Shown in pieces: positions 1 through 8,785 of a stretch of 64,000 nt of DNA. This DNA comes from SZUA-442 sp963792405. GTDB taxonomy: Bacteria > Actinomycetota > Acidimicrobiia > Spongiisociales > UBA5794. Each line of letters starts with the position of its first letter. Positions within the stretch are counted from its first letter, which is position 1. The notes under the pieces are model-generated. The model was not told where the DNA came from. It did no database searches and saw only the letters and a program-made list of their open reading frames with translations. Location of the stretch: the NCBI GenBank assembly GCA_963792405.1, contig CAWBVU010000006.1:124001-188000 (forward strand), written 5' to 3'. Position numbers and translations under genes: made by a program.

Positions 1-1
1 G

Positions 2-832
2 ACGGTCAGGGCATGGCGATACGAGGAGAACGCGGGCCGCATCGCCGAGGAGGCGGTCGCCCTCCTGTCGGCCGACGAGATCGACGAGCGCGAGACGAAC
101 CTCGTGCTGGAGGGATCCCAGCTGGCGCTCCAGATCCACGAGTCGGTCGGTCACGCGATCGAGCTCGACCGCATCCTCGGGTGGGAGGCGGCGTTCGCCG
201 GCACGAGCCATCTCGACCTCGCGACGCTCAACACCCACCGCTACGGCTCCGAGCTGATGAACGTCACCGCTGATGCGACGCTGCCCGGCGCTCTCGGGAC
301 ATTCGGATACGACGATGAGGGAACCCCTGCCCAACGGGTCGACATCGTCAGGGACGGCCTCTGGGTCGGCGTGCTGTCGGGCAGGGATTCCGCCGCCATC
401 GCGGGACTCCCACCGGGAGGCATGGTGCGAGGCGACGGGTTCAACCGCCTGCCGATGGTGCGGATGACCAACGTCGGCCTCCTCCCCGGCGCGAGCAGCC
501 TCGACGAGATCATCGCCGACACCGACGACGGCGTGTACATGGCCACGAACCGGTCCTGGTCGATCGACGACAAGCGGCTCAACTTCCAGTTCGGGACCGA
601 GATCGCATGGGAGATCAAGGACGGGAAGCTCGGTCGCATGCTCAAGAACCCCACCTACACCGGGATCACCCCCCAGTTCTGGGGATCCCTCGACCGGCTC
701 GCCGGTGGTGACGAGTGGATCCACTGGGGCACGCCGAACTGTGGGAAGGGGCAGCCGATGCAGGTCGCACACACGGGACACAGCGCAGCACCCGGGCGAT
801 TCGCGAACGTACGAGTGGGGGTGAGGGGATGA
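2..832 (+). CDS. tldD: TldD family metalloprotease (5' end outside window)
   Basis: This is the C-terminal part of a TldD/PmbA-family protein, open from the first bases of the window, so the start is missing. The visible part carries HESVGH, the HExxxH zinc-binding motif that marks the catalytic TldD subunit. Known TldD/TldE pairs form a heterodimeric protease acting on unfolded peptides or modified peptides such as microcin precursors. The gene ends in an ATGA overlap with the TldE-like gene, so the two are translationally coupled, as expected for a heterodimer. The substrate in this organism cannot be read from the sequence. Confidence 0.9.
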   Translation, partial: TVRAWRYEENAGRIAEEAVALLSADEIDERETNLVLEGSQLALQIHESVGHAIELDRILGWEAAFAGTSHLDLATLNTHRYGSELMNVTADATLPGALGTFGYDDEGTPAQRVDIVRDGLWVGVLSGRDSAAIAGLPPGGMVRGDGFNRLPMVRMTNVGLLPGASSLDEIIADTDDGVYMATNRSWSIDDKRLNFQFGTEIAWEIKDGKLGRMLKNPTYTGITPQFWGSLDRLAGGDEWIHWGTPNCGKGQPMQVAHTGHSAAPGRFANVRVGVRG

Positions 833-2160
833 CGGACGCAACAGACCTCGTGGAGGCGACCCTCGCGCGCGTCGGTGATGCCGCCGATGCCGAGGTGTAC
901 GTGGACCTCGGCACGTCGGCCCTCACGCGATTCGCCAACTCGTTCATCCACCAGAACGTGGCGGAACGGGCGGCGGACGTGACCCTGCGCATCGCGAGGG
1001 ATGGTCGCGTCGCGAGCTCATCGACCACGGTGACGACGCCCGACGCCCTCGATGCGTTCGTGGGGGCCACGATCGACTCCCTCGAGCATCAGCCCGTGGA
1101 CAGGGAGTGGCCCGGCATGGGGGGACCCGCCGACTACCCCGACGTCGACCACTGGGATGCGGCAACGGCGAACGCCGACCCGATCGAACGGGCGATGGTC
1201 GTCAAGGCCTTCGTCGATGCGGGCGATGGGCTCCTCGGGGCGGGGTACTGCCAGACCGAGGCGAGGCACCATGCCTACGGCAACACCGAGGGTCGGGCGG
1301 CATCGGGCCGGTTCACCACCGCGGTCCTCGATGGCATCCACCAGACATCGCGCTCCGCGGGGTCGGGGCATGCCGCGGGCGGCTCCCTCACCGACATCGA
1401 TGCCTCGCAGGTCGGGAGGCTCGCCGCCACGAGGGCACGGGATGCGGTCGATCCGTTCGATGCCAAGCCCGGTGACTACGAGGTGGTGCTGTCGCCCGAG
1501 TGCGTGGCGACCATCGCGGTGTTCCTCGACGTCTACGGCTTCAACGCCAAGGTCGCAGAGGAGGGGATGTCGTTCGTGGAGGTCGGGGGCACACCGTTCG
1601 ACCCCGCCATCGACATCTGGGACGACGCCACCGATCCGCGGGCCCTGTACGTGCCCTTCGACGTCGAGGGAACGCCGAAGGCGAAGGTGGACCTCGTCGC
1701 CGGGGGAACCACCACGGGTCTCCTGCATTCGCGGAGGACGGCGCGCAAGGCCGGAGCCGAGTCGACCGGCAACGCCGCTGCGGGCGCCGAGCAGTTCGGT
1801 CCGTTCGGCTGGAACATGTTCGTCGGCGGTGGCACGTCCTCTGTGGACGACCTGGTCGCCGGTGTCGAGCGGGGGATCTACGTGTCGACGTTCAACTACT
1901 GCAGGGTCCTCGACCCGAAGACCCTCGTCGTCACGGGGCTGACCCGCAACGGCACCTTCATGATCGAGAACGGCCGGATCACCGATGCCGTCACCAACAT
2001 GCGGTTCACCCAGTCGTTCGTCGAGGCCCTCGGCGAGGGAAGGGTGCTCGGCATTGGCGACGATGCACGCTTCGCCGACTCCGAGTTCGGACCCACGTTC
2101 ATCCACGCACCGTCCATGCGCCTGGGGTCGTGGAGGTTCACCGGCGGAGCGTCGGGCTGA
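829..2160 (+). CDS. tldE: TldE/PmbA-like metalloprotease partner subunit
   Basis: A 443-residue protein of the PmbA/TldE family directly downstream of tldD. I chose the ATG at 829, which overlaps the tldD stop as ATGA; an upstream in-frame ATG at 715 would lie inside tldD. The HExxxH motif of the partner is absent, as is usual for TldE, the non-catalytic half that completes the peptide channel. The C-terminal half has the glycine-rich stretches typical of the family (for example around 1800-1860 and 1930-1990). The stop overlaps the start of the following DUF2007-like gene by one base, so the three genes are probably one operon. Confidence 0.9.
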   Translation: MTDATDLVEATLARVGDAADAEVYVDLGTSALTRFANSFIHQNVAERAADVTLRIARDGRVASSSTTVTTPDALDAFVGATIDSLEHQPVDREWPGMGGPADYPDVDHWDAATANADPIERAMVVKAFVDAGDGLLGAGYCQTEARHHAYGNTEGRAASGRFTTAVLDGIHQTSRSAGSGHAAGGSLTDIDASQVGRLAATRARDAVDPFDAKPGDYEVVLSPECVATIAVFLDVYGFNAKVAEEGMSFVEVGGTPFDPAIDIWDDATDPRALYVPFDVEGTPKAKVDLVAGGTTTGLLHSRRTARKAGAESTGNAAAGAEQFGPFGWNMFVGGGTSSVDDLVAGVERGIYVSTFNYCRVLDPKTLVVTGLTRNGTFMIENGRITDAVTNMRFTQSFVEALGEGRVLGIGDDARFADSEFGPTFIHAPSMRLGSWRFTGGASG

Positions 2161-2390
2161 TGGGGCTCCTGGGTGACTCCGTCGCCGCGGCGGTCTTCGC
2201 CGGGAGGGACGATGCGGACGAGGCGTGGGGAATGCTGGCGGACGCAGGGGTGCCCTCCACGGTGGTGACCGATCCCGGCATCCTCGGCGCCTACGAGGTC
2301 CGGGTGATGGTCGACCGATCCGACCTGGACCGTGCCCAGCAGGTCCTCGCCCCTCTCATCGAGCGCCTGGCTGCTCCCGAGAGCGACTGA
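2160..2390 (+). CDS. Small DUF2007-like protein
   Basis: A 76-residue protein starting at an ATG that overlaps the tldE stop (TGATG). It has the beta-alpha-beta layout of the DUF2007 (putative signal-transducing) family. An N-terminal segment tells of a protected residue range (DDADEAWGMLADAGVPSTV), followed by YEVRVMVDRSDLDRAQQVL and a charged end. Family members are about 70-100 residues and bind small molecules or other proteins, but no function is established. Coupling to tldE suggests co-expression, not necessarily a shared task. The assignment rests on pattern and length only. Confidence 0.6.
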   Translation: MGLLGDSVAAAVFAGRDDADEAWGMLADAGVPSTVVTDPGILGAYEVRVMVDRSDLDRAQQVLAPLIERLAAPESD

Positions 2391-2414
2391 CGCCGCGGCC
2401 GGCCGGCGCGACAA

Positions 2415-2440
2415 GGCCCCCGGGGGGTCGTCCGGGGGCC
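2415..2440. terminator. GC-rich hairpin between convergent genes
   Basis: A perfect 9-bp stem (GGCCCCCGG at 2415-2423 with CCGGGGGCC at 2432-2440) and an 8-base loop lies between the convergent DUF2007-like and thioredoxin genes. No clear T tract follows on either strand, which is common in GC-rich actinobacteria. It could serve both directions. Confidence 0.6.
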
Positions 2441-2459
2441 CTGTGGTCGTACAGCAGCG

Positions 2460-2843
2460 TCAGGCGTCGGCAGTCTCCGACGCGGCGATTTCCTCGCGAA
2501 TGGCGTCCATGTCGAGTGCCTTGATCTGCTGGATCAGGTCCTCGAGTGCCTCCTCGGGAAGTGCGCCCGGCTGCGAGAAGATGCCGATCTGATCGCGGAA
2601 GGCCACCAGGGTCGGGATCGACATGATGCCGAACCCCGCAGCGAGCTCCTGCTCAGCCTCGGTGTCGACCTTCGCGAAGGCGATCGACATATCGTCATCC
2701 GCGTACCGCTCCGAGACCTTCTCGTAGGTCGGGCCGAACATGCGGCACGGGCCGCACCATTCCGCCCAGAAGTCGATGAGCACGATGTCGTTGTTCTCGA
2801 TCGTCTCGCCGATCGTGTCCTTGGTGATGTCGATGGTCGCCAT
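2460..2843 (-). CDS. trxA: Thioredoxin
   Basis: A 127-residue cytoplasmic thioredoxin. It has WCGPC with redox cysteines Cys30 and Cys33, and a cis-proline in the SIPT segment near residue 75. It is about 20 residues longer than a minimal thioredoxin because of an acidic C-terminal tail. It reduces protein disulfides with electrons from thioredoxin reductase. The start is supported by a GGAG-type ribosome site about 10 bases upstream and a TATGCT -10 element at 2884-2889. It sits next to, but is divergent from, the cytochrome c maturation operon, which has its own thioredoxin-like reductant at 8782-9387. Confidence 0.92.
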   Translation of the reverse strand: MATIDITKDTIGETIENNDIVLIDFWAEWCGPCRMFGPTYEKVSERYADDDMSIAFAKVDTEAEQELAAGFGIMSIPTLVAFRDQIGIFSQPGALPEEALEDLIQQIKALDMDAIREEIAASETADA

Positions 2844-2883
2844 GGGTGGGAATCACTCCGTTGTCGTCGTCGCGAGTGCAACC

Positions 2884-2889
2884 AGCATA
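2884..2889 (-). promoter_or_regulatory. -10 element for trxA
   Basis: TATGCT on the minus strand, predicting a transcript start about 33 bases upstream of the trxA ATG. A GGAGTGA ribosome site lies within that leader. No convincing -35 was found. Confidence 0.5.
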
Positions 2890-2981
2890 CCCACTGGGGT
2901 ATTCCCGTCGACCATCGAACCCTCCCCGTGGACGGTCCTCCGGGACTGGGCGCCGGACGCGTCTCGGGTGTGCCGGGTCCG

Positions 2982-2987
2982 TACACT
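2982..2987 (+). promoter_or_regulatory. -10 element for a leaderless ccm operon transcript
   Basis: TACACT ends 7 bases before the GTG at 2995, so the predicted transcript begins at or next to the start codon. No ribosome binding site precedes the GTG. This is one of 16 similar sites in the window. Confidence 0.55.
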
Positions 2988-2994
2988 CACGGCC

Positions 2995-3642
2995 GTGACC
3001 GGTTCCGATCCCATCATCGAGCTCGACGGAGTCTCCGTACGCGCCGGTGCCGTCGTGATCCTCACCGACGTGCACCTCCACGTGGCGGCAGGCGAGGCCG
3101 TCGGCATCTTCGGGGCCAACGGGGCGGGGAAGACCACCCTCCTGCGCCTCCTCGCGACGCTCGTGCCGCCCTCAGCAGGGACCGGCAGGGTCCTCGGGGC
3201 GAGCCTCGTCGACGACGGGCGTTACGAGGTGCGTCCGAGGATCGGCTACATCGGGCACATCCCGGGCCTCTACCCCGAGCTCACCCTCGCTGAGAACCTC
3301 GGGTTCATCGCACGGGCGCGCGGCCTCGAGTCCGCCCAGGTCGACGCCGCGCTCGCGTCCGTGGGGCTGGCCGGGGCCTCGGACCGGCTCGCCGAGCGAT
3401 GCAGCCACGGCATGCAGCGACGGGCGGAGTTCGCACGGATCCTGATGACTGAACCCTCCCTGCTGCTCCTCGACGAGCCCCACTCCGCGCTCGACGCCGA
3501 TGCCGTGGAGTTGGTCGATGCGCTCGTCGGCCGCACGATCGCCTCCGGAGGCGGGGCGATCCTCGTCTCCCACGACCGCGGAAGGGTCGCCGATCTCGCC
3601 GACAGGACGCTGGAGATTCGACAGGGGACGGTCGCGGCATGA
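2995..3642 (+). CDS. ccmA: Heme ABC exporter ATP-binding protein CcmA
   Basis: A 215-residue ABC ATPase. It has a Walker A (GANGAGKT, residues 40-47), a signature region around CSHGMQRRAEFAR and a Walker B (LLLLDEPHSALD). With CcmB and CcmC it forms the complex that uses ATP to release heme-loaded CcmE in System I cytochrome c maturation. The start is set at GTG 2995 because a TACACT -10 element lies 7 bases upstream; the frame stays open further upstream but those codons overlap the trxA promoter region. The stop overlaps ccmB by 4 bases. Its place at the head of a ccmABCDEF order makes the identification firm. Confidence 0.9.
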   Translation: MTGSDPIIELDGVSVRAGAVVILTDVHLHVAAGEAVGIFGANGAGKTTLLRLLATLVPPSAGTGRVLGASLVDDGRYEVRPRIGYIGHIPGLYPELTLAENLGFIARARGLESAQVDAALASVGLAGASDRLAERCSHGMQRRAEFARILMTEPSLLLLDEPHSALDADAVELVDALVGRTIASGGGAILVSHDRGRVADLADRTLEIRQGTVAA

Positions 3643-4304
3643 CCTTCCTCTCGCAGGTGTCGACGATCGCGAGGCGAGACCTCCGCCGGGAGCGGCGATC
3701 CGGCGAGGTGCTCTGGGTCACGCTGCCGTTCGGGGCCATCGCCCTGCTGTTGGTTCCCCTCGCGGTGGGTACCGACGCACCCATGCTGGCTCGGATCGGG
3801 CCGGGCCTGTACTGGGTGGTGGTGCTGCTCTTCGGCGTCCTCATCGCGATTCGCCAGACGAACGCGGAGACGGTCGCCCAACGTGACCAGGTCGCGCTGA
3901 CCGGCCTCGATCCCGCCGCCATCTACATCGGGAAGTGTGCTGCGAGCTTCGTGCTCCTCCTCGTCTTCGAGGTGCTCCTCGGCGCGGTGACCGTGGTCCT
4001 GTACGACGTGACGCCAGAGGGGATCGCGTGGCTCCCCGTCGTGATGGTGATCGTCGCCGCCGGCCTCTCGCTCCTCTCGACGCTCGCAGCAGGGATCGTG
4101 TCGACCGGCTCGAACGCGGCGGCGTTGGTGCCCCTGCTGGTGGCGCCGCTGTCGGTTCCGCTCCTGATCGGCGCGACCCAGGCGCTGGAGGCCTTGAGAT
4201 TCGCCGGCAGTACCCTTACGTGGGTCCTGATGATGATCGTGACCGTGCTGGTCCTTGCGATCGCAGGCATCCTCTCGGCGAGACCACTGCAGGAGACGAC
4301 ATGA
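3639..4304 (+). CDS. ccmB: Heme exporter permease CcmB
   Basis: A 221-residue membrane protein with about six hydrophobic segments, matching CcmB in length. A short basic N-terminus (ARRDLRRERRSGE) precedes the first segment, and the conserved cytoplasmic stretch RQTNAETVAQRDQVALTGLD follows the second. CcmB is the ABC permease paired with CcmA. The transported species is debated: the complex is needed to free heme-bound CcmE and may not move heme itself. It overlaps ccmA and ccmC by 4 bases on each side. Confidence 0.9.
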   Translation: MTFLSQVSTIARRDLRRERRSGEVLWVTLPFGAIALLLVPLAVGTDAPMLARIGPGLYWVVVLLFGVLIAIRQTNAETVAQRDQVALTGLDPAAIYIGKCAASFVLLLVFEVLLGAVTVVLYDVTPEGIAWLPVVMVIVAAGLSLLSTLAAGIVSTGSNAAALVPLLVAPLSVPLLIGATQALEALRFAGSTLTWVLMMIVTVLVLAIAGILSARPLQETT

Positions 4305-5035
4305 CGACCCGACCCCGGACGACCACGTGGCCGTGGATCGTCATGGCGGTGGCAGGCCTGGTGACGTTCGTCGCCTCGATGACGGTCGGGCCCGACGCCG
4401 TCCAGGGCGAGCTGTCGCGGATCATGTACGTCCACGTCCCGGCCGCATGGCTCGCCTACCTGGCCTTCATCGTGACGATGGCCGCATCGGCGATGTACCT
4501 CTGGAAGCGGGACCTGAAGTGGGACCGAAGGGCTTCGGCGTCCGCCGAGATCGGCGTGGTGTTCACGGGGATGGCCATCGGCCTCGGGATGATCTGGGCC
4601 AAGCCCACCTGGGGCGTGTGGTGGACGTGGGATGCACGCCTCACACTGACCGCGATCATGTTCTTCGTCTACCTCGGCTATCTCGCCCTGCGCCGCACGA
4701 CCGACGACCTCTCGGTGCGCGCCCGTCGTTCGGCGATCCTCGGGGTGCTCGCCGTCGTCCAGGTCCCCCTCGTCCACTTCTCCGTCGTGTGGTGGCGAAC
4801 CCTCCACCAACCGCCGACGCTCCTCAAGCCCGAACCCATCGACATGGACACGTCGATGCTGCTCACCTTGCTGCTCGCGGTCGCAGCATTCACCGTCATG
4901 TACGTCGCGATGATGGTGAAGCGCATCGAGCTCGCCCGCCTCGAGGATGCGATCCTCGTCGACGAGCAGACCCGGGTCGGGACGGTCGCCGGCGATGCCG
5001 TGACCTCGCCCTCGTTCGAGACGGGGACCGCATGA
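4301..5035 (+). CDS. ccmC: Heme-handling protein CcmC
   Basis: A 244-residue, six-segment membrane protein of the heme handling protein family. The tryptophan-rich WWTWDARLT motif lies at residues 107-115 and is flanked by the two expected external histidines, His45 (in YVHVPAAW) and His159 (in LVHFSVVWW). CcmC loads heme onto the periplasmic chaperone CcmE. It starts at an ATG overlapping the ccmB stop. The last 25 residues are a polar tail that is not conserved in the family. Confidence 0.93.
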   Translation: MTTRPRTTTWPWIVMAVAGLVTFVASMTVGPDAVQGELSRIMYVHVPAAWLAYLAFIVTMAASAMYLWKRDLKWDRRASASAEIGVVFTGMAIGLGMIWAKPTWGVWWTWDARLTLTAIMFFVYLGYLALRRTTDDLSVRARRSAILGVLAVVQVPLVHFSVVWWRTLHQPPTLLKPEPIDMDTSMLLTLLLAVAAFTVMYVAMMVKRIELARLEDAILVDEQTRVGTVAGDAVTSPSFETGTA

Positions 5036-5163
5036 CGATCGCCGAGCAGTGGAACTGGGTGGTCCTCGCCTACGGGTTCGCGGAGCTCGCGCTGGTCGTC
5101 TACGTCGTGTCGATCGCACTGCGGATCCGGAGGGCGAAGCAGCGCCTCGGTGACGGAGCATGA
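5032..5163 (+). CDS. ccmD: CcmD-like small membrane protein
   Basis: A 43-residue protein with one membrane segment (about residues 9-30) followed by a basic tail (RIRRAKQRLG). Length, topology and position between ccmC and ccmE fit CcmD, the small subunit that stabilises the CcmABC-CcmE complex. It overlaps both neighbours by 4 bases. Sequence conservation in CcmD is very low, so the call rests mostly on position. Confidence 0.8.
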   Translation: MTIAEQWNWVVLAYGFAELALVVYVVSIALRIRRAKQRLGDGA

Positions 5164-5570
5164 AGCGCTACGCGAAGTTCGTCATCCCGGCCGCGATCCT
5201 CGCGGCCGTCCTGGTCGTGCTGATGGTGAACCTGTCGTCCGCGCTCGTGTACTTCAACACGCCCTCCGAGCTGGTGGCGAGGGAGGGCGGCGACGGTCGA
5301 CTGCGGCTCGGTGGACGGGTCGTTCCCGGCTCGGTGGTCGAGGGCGAGGGTTCGGTTTCGTTCGAGGTGGAGGACTGCGACGTGGCCGTGGCCGTGGTCC
5401 ACACCGGTGCCCCGCCGCAGCTCTTCAGGGAGGGCATCGGGGTCGTCGTGGAGGGTGAATGGTCGGGCGTGGCCTTTGCGTCGGACACGATGCTCGTCAA
5501 GCACGACGAGCAGTACCGCACCGACTACGAGGACTACGACGAGGACTCGCACGCCTGCTCGACGCCGTGA
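5160..5570 (+). CDS. ccmE: Heme chaperone CcmE
   Basis: A 136-residue protein with an N-terminal signal anchor (about residues 7-27) and an extracytoplasmic OB-fold-like domain. The heme-attachment motif is KHDEQY, with His115 as the expected covalent heme ligand and Tyr119 as the axial ligand. This is the classical histidine type, not the cysteine variant seen in archaea and some bacteria. CcmE carries heme from CcmC to CcmF. The tail after the motif is short and acidic and ends near a lone cysteine. The stop overlaps the GTG start of ccmF. Confidence 0.92.
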   Translation: MKRYAKFVIPAAILAAVLVVLMVNLSSALVYFNTPSELVAREGGDGRLRLGGRVVPGSVVEGEGSVSFEVEDCDVAVAVVHTGAPPQLFREGIGVVVEGEWSGVAFASDTMLVKHDEQYRTDYEDYDEDSHACSTP

Positions 5571-7603
5571 TCGCGCTCGCAGGCAACCTCGCGATCGTCA
5601 CCGCCCTCCTGTCGGCTGTCGCGATCGTCATCCAGGGCGTCCGGGCCGGCCGGTCCGGTGATCGCCGCTCTCTCCGGCTCCCGGTCGCGGTCTTCTCGCT
5701 CTCTGCGCTCGTGGTGTTCGCCCTGCTGGAGATCGCGATCGTGACCCATGACTTCTCCATCGCCTACGTGGCGAACAACACCGCGACCACGACGCCGTTC
5801 GTCTTCCTGCTCGCCGCCGGGTGGGCGGCCCTCGAGGGCTCGATCGTCCTGTGGGGCCTCGTCCTGGCCCTCTTCACCTACCTCGTGTGGCGTCGGCTCT
5901 CGGACGACGACCCGCTCGGTGCCGTCGCCCTCGCCGTCATGGGGGCCGTCGCCGTGTTCTGGTTCGGCTTGATGGCCACCGTGGGCAACCCCTTCAGCGT
6001 GTGCACGCAGGCGGCAGCGGCAGGGTGCGTCGACTCGTCGTGGTGGCCACTCGCGGAGTCGGTCGCCCCCCTCCAGGGAAGGGGTCCGAATCCGCTGCTC
6101 CAGAACCACATCCTCATGGCCATCCACCCCCCCATGCTCTACGTCGGCTATGTGGGCTTCACGGTGCCCTACGCCTTCGCCATGGCCGCGCTCGTCAAGG
6201 GGGAGACGGGACGCGTATGGCTCGATCGGACGCATCGCTGGTCGATGGTCGCATGGGTGTTCCTCACCTTCGGGATCCTGCTCGGGGGATGGTGGAGTTA
6301 CGAGGTCCTCGGATGGGGCGGCTACTGGGCATGGGATCCGGTCGAGAACGCCGCGCTCCTGCCATGGCTCACCGCGACGGCGTTCATCCACTCCTCCGTG
6401 GTCCAGCGCCGCAGGGGCATGCTCCAGTCGTGGAACTTCATCCTCGTGATCGCGACGTTCGCCCTGACGATCTTCGGCACGTTCCTGACGAGGTCGGGGG
6501 TGATCGCCTCGGTGCACGCCTTCACCCAGTCCGGTGTCGGGCCCGCCCTCCTCGCGTTCCTCGCCGTCGTCGTGATCGGCTCGTTGGGGCTGTTCGCCGT
6601 GCGGGCCCGCGACGTCGCCCAGGCGCCGAGGCTGGAGTCCCTCTCGTCGCGCGAGGGGTTCCTGCTCGCCAACAACCTGCTGCTGACGGTCTTCGCGTTC
6701 GCCGTGCTGTTCGGCACGATGTACCCGCTCATCGTCGAGGCGGTGTCGGGATCGGAGGTCGCCGTCGGCCGCCCCTTCTTCGACCGCGCCGCGGTCCCGA
6801 TCTCCCTGTTGCTGCTCCTCGCGATCGGATTCGGGAGCATCGCGCCCTGGAGGATCGCGACAGGCACGCTGGTGTGGTCACGGCTCCGCTGGCCGCTGGC
6901 CATCGGCGCATGGGCGGCGGCGACCGCCGTGCTCGTCGGTGTGCGGTCCGTCGGCGTGGTCATCACCGTCGGCCTCGCCGTCTTCGTCATCTCGGCGATC
7001 GTCGGTCGACTGGTCACAGTGGTTCGTGCGCGCCCCGAGGGACCCCTGCGCGGAGTCGGTGTGGTCGTGCGCAACGATGCGGGGTACTGGGGCGGCCAGC
7101 TGTCGCACGTCGGCGTCGCCCTCGTCGCCATCGCCCTTGCGACGACCAACGGCCTCGCCGTGCGTGAGACGGTGACGATCGGCAGGGGCGACACCGCGAT
7201 CGTGGCGTCCCACTGCCTGCGCTACCTCGAGCCGTTCAGCGTGCAGGAGCCGAACCGAGAGGTGACGGGGGTGCGCATCGAGGTGCTCGATGCATCGTGC
7301 GCCGACACGAGGGCCGTGCTCAGCCCGAGGGTGAACAGCTACCCGGGGACGTCCCAGCCGATCGGCACGCCGTCCGTGTCGACCGGCCTGCGCGACGACG
7401 TCTACCTCGGCATCGCTGGCGGGTCCGCGACGGAGGTCGACCTGAACGTGTTCGTCTTCCCCCTCCAGTGGCTGTTGTGGTTCGGCGGCCTGGTCGTCGT
7501 CGCAGGCGGGATGCTGGCGATGATCCGGAAACCAGTGCGCACCGACGCGGCGTCCCATACGGGGAAGGCCATCAGCGGCGAACCGGAGCGAACCGATGCC
7601 TGA
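5567..7603 (+). CDS. ccmF: Cytochrome c heme lyase subunit CcmF
   Basis: A 678-residue polytopic membrane protein. The WWD domain (WWSYEVLGWGGYWAWD, about residues 241-256) holds heme for ligation to apocytochrome c. CcmF, with CcmH and CcmI, transfers heme from CcmE to the CXXCH motif. I chose the GTG at 5567, overlapping the ccmE stop as GTGA, because translation from there begins directly with the first membrane helix. A longer frame starting at 5459 would overlap ccmE by over 100 bases. The length matches the family (about 650 residues). Confidence 0.93.
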   Translation: MIALAGNLAIVTALLSAVAIVIQGVRAGRSGDRRSLRLPVAVFSLSALVVFALLEIAIVTHDFSIAYVANNTATTTPFVFLLAAGWAALEGSIVLWGLVLALFTYLVWRRLSDDDPLGAVALAVMGAVAVFWFGLMATVGNPFSVCTQAAAAGCVDSSWWPLAESVAPLQGRGPNPLLQNHILMAIHPPMLYVGYVGFTVPYAFAMAALVKGETGRVWLDRTHRWSMVAWVFLTFGILLGGWWSYEVLGWGGYWAWDPVENAALLPWLTATAFIHSSVVQRRRGMLQSWNFILVIATFALTIFGTFLTRSGVIASVHAFTQSGVGPALLAFLAVVVIGSLGLFAVRARDVAQAPRLESLSSREGFLLANNLLLTVFAFAVLFGTMYPLIVEAVSGSEVAVGRPFFDRAAVPISLLLLLAIGFGSIAPWRIATGTLVWSRLRWPLAIGAWAAATAVLVGVRSVGVVITVGLAVFVISAIVGRLVTVVRARPEGPLRGVGVVVRNDAGYWGGQLSHVGVALVAIALATTNGLAVRETVTIGRGDTAIVASHCLRYLEPFSVQEPNREVTGVRIEVLDASCADTRAVLSPRVNSYPGTSQPIGTPSVSTGLRDDVYLGIAGGSATEVDLNVFVFPLQWLLWFGGLVVVAGGMLAMIRKPVRTDAASHTGKAISGEPERTDA

Positions 7604-8012
7604 ACGGACGAAGTCTGTGGTGGCGATCGCCCTTGCGGTCGCCGGCCTCGCCGTCGTCGTGATCGGCCTTGCGGCCTCTCCACCGGCGGCGCGCACCGAC
7701 GAGGATCGTGTCGCTGCCCTCGCGGCATCGATCCGATGCCCCTTCTGCAACGGTGAGTCGCTCGCGGATTCCGGATCGGGCGTCGCCGCCGACTATCGAG
7801 CCCTCATCGCCGAGCGCGTCGCCTCGGGCGCCACCGATGCCGAGATCCGCCAGGAGTTCGCCGACAGCTTCGGGGAGGGCTACCTGCTCGACACGTCATC
7901 GCGCTGGTCGATCGCGCTGTGGATCGTCCCCCTCGTCGTCCTCATCGGCGGCGCCGGCGTGATCGTCTGGCTGCGGCGGGCGTCGCGGCGCGACGACGAG
8001 GTGGTGGCGTGA
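7596..8012 (+). CDS. ccmH: CcmH thiol-disulfide protein
   Basis: A 138-residue protein with a signal anchor (about residues 7-27), an external helical domain and a C-terminal membrane segment (about 107-126). RCPFCNGES (Cys48, Cys51) corresponds to the LRCxxCQ motif of CcmH, which keeps apocytochrome cysteines reduced and presents them to CcmF. The usual glutamine after the second cysteine is replaced by asparagine. The length fits the short, N-terminal-only CcmH form. The start overlaps the ccmF end by 8 bases. Confidence 0.9.
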   Translation: MPERTKSVVAIALAVAGLAVVVIGLAASPPAARTDEDRVAALAASIRCPFCNGESLADSGSGVAADYRALIAERVASGATDAEIRQEFADSFGEGYLLDTSSRWSIALWIVPLVVLIGGAGVIVWLRRASRRDDEVVA

Positions 8013-8785
8013 CCGATCGGCGCGCGGACGACCAGAGGGAGCTCCTGCGAGCCGACCTCGCCGACCTCGAGCGGCAGGTGGCGGACGGTGACCTCGACAG
8101 GGCCACGGCCGACCGCCTCGCGGGCAAGTACCGCTCGCAGCTCGATGCCCTCGAGGCGTCGGCTCAGGTGCCGGTCGACGACATGGCTGACACCGCTGAT
8201 CCCCTGTCCCGTCGCATGGTGTCCGGACGGGTCCTCGCCGGTGCAGCCCTCGTCGGCGTCGCCTTCGTCGCCATAGCGATCTTCGCCATCACCTCACTCG
8301 ACGATCGCTCCGTTGCAGGCGCCGAGGGCGTCGTGGGTGACGTGGTCACGGGCGACGGGCCGGTGGACCTGTCCACCATCACCAACGAGCAGATGGAGGA
8401 GGTCGTCGCGGCGAACCCCGACGTCATCGGCATGCGCCTCGCCCTCGCACGGAGGTACTTCGAGGCCGGCGAGTTCGACAAGGCGCTGGACCACTACTTC
8501 GCGGTGCTCGAGCGCGAGCAGCATCCCGAGGCCCTGGCGAACATCGGATGGATGACCCATCTCTCCGGGCGTCCCGACATCGCGGTCGGCTACCTCGAGG
8601 CCGCCCTCGCGCGCGATCCCGGCTACCTCCCTGCGAAGTGGTTCGCCGCCAACGTCTACGTCGCCCTCGGTCGAGGGGACGAGGCGGTGCCACATCTCGT
8701 CGCCGTGGCGTCGTCAGAGGACACACCTTCGGAGATCAGGGACGGCGCCACGACACTCCTCGAGCAGATCGACGCCGCACCGTGA
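8009..8785 (+). CDS. ccmI: CcmI-like TPR protein
   Basis: A 258-residue protein placed between ccmH and ccmG. An N-terminal charged helical region (about residues 5-50, resembling the DLADLERQ-type coiled region of CcmI) comes first. One membrane segment follows (about 75-97), then an external domain with at least two TPR-like helix pairs (about 150-235). CcmI holds apocytochrome c through its TPR domain. Standard CcmI proteins begin with a membrane helix and have two of them; here only one is seen and the charged region precedes it. Starts at GTG 8009, overlapping ccmH. Confidence 0.75.
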   Translation: MTDRRADDQRELLRADLADLERQVADGDLDRATADRLAGKYRSQLDALEASAQVPVDDMADTADPLSRRMVSGRVLAGAALVGVAFVAIAIFAITSLDDRSVAGAEGVVGDVVTGDGPVDLSTITNEQMEEVVAANPDVIGMRLALARRYFEAGEFDKALDHYFAVLEREQHPEALANIGWMTHLSGRPDIAVGYLEAALARDPGYLPAKWFAANVYVALGRGDEAVPHLVAVASSEDTPSEIRDGATTLLEQIDAAP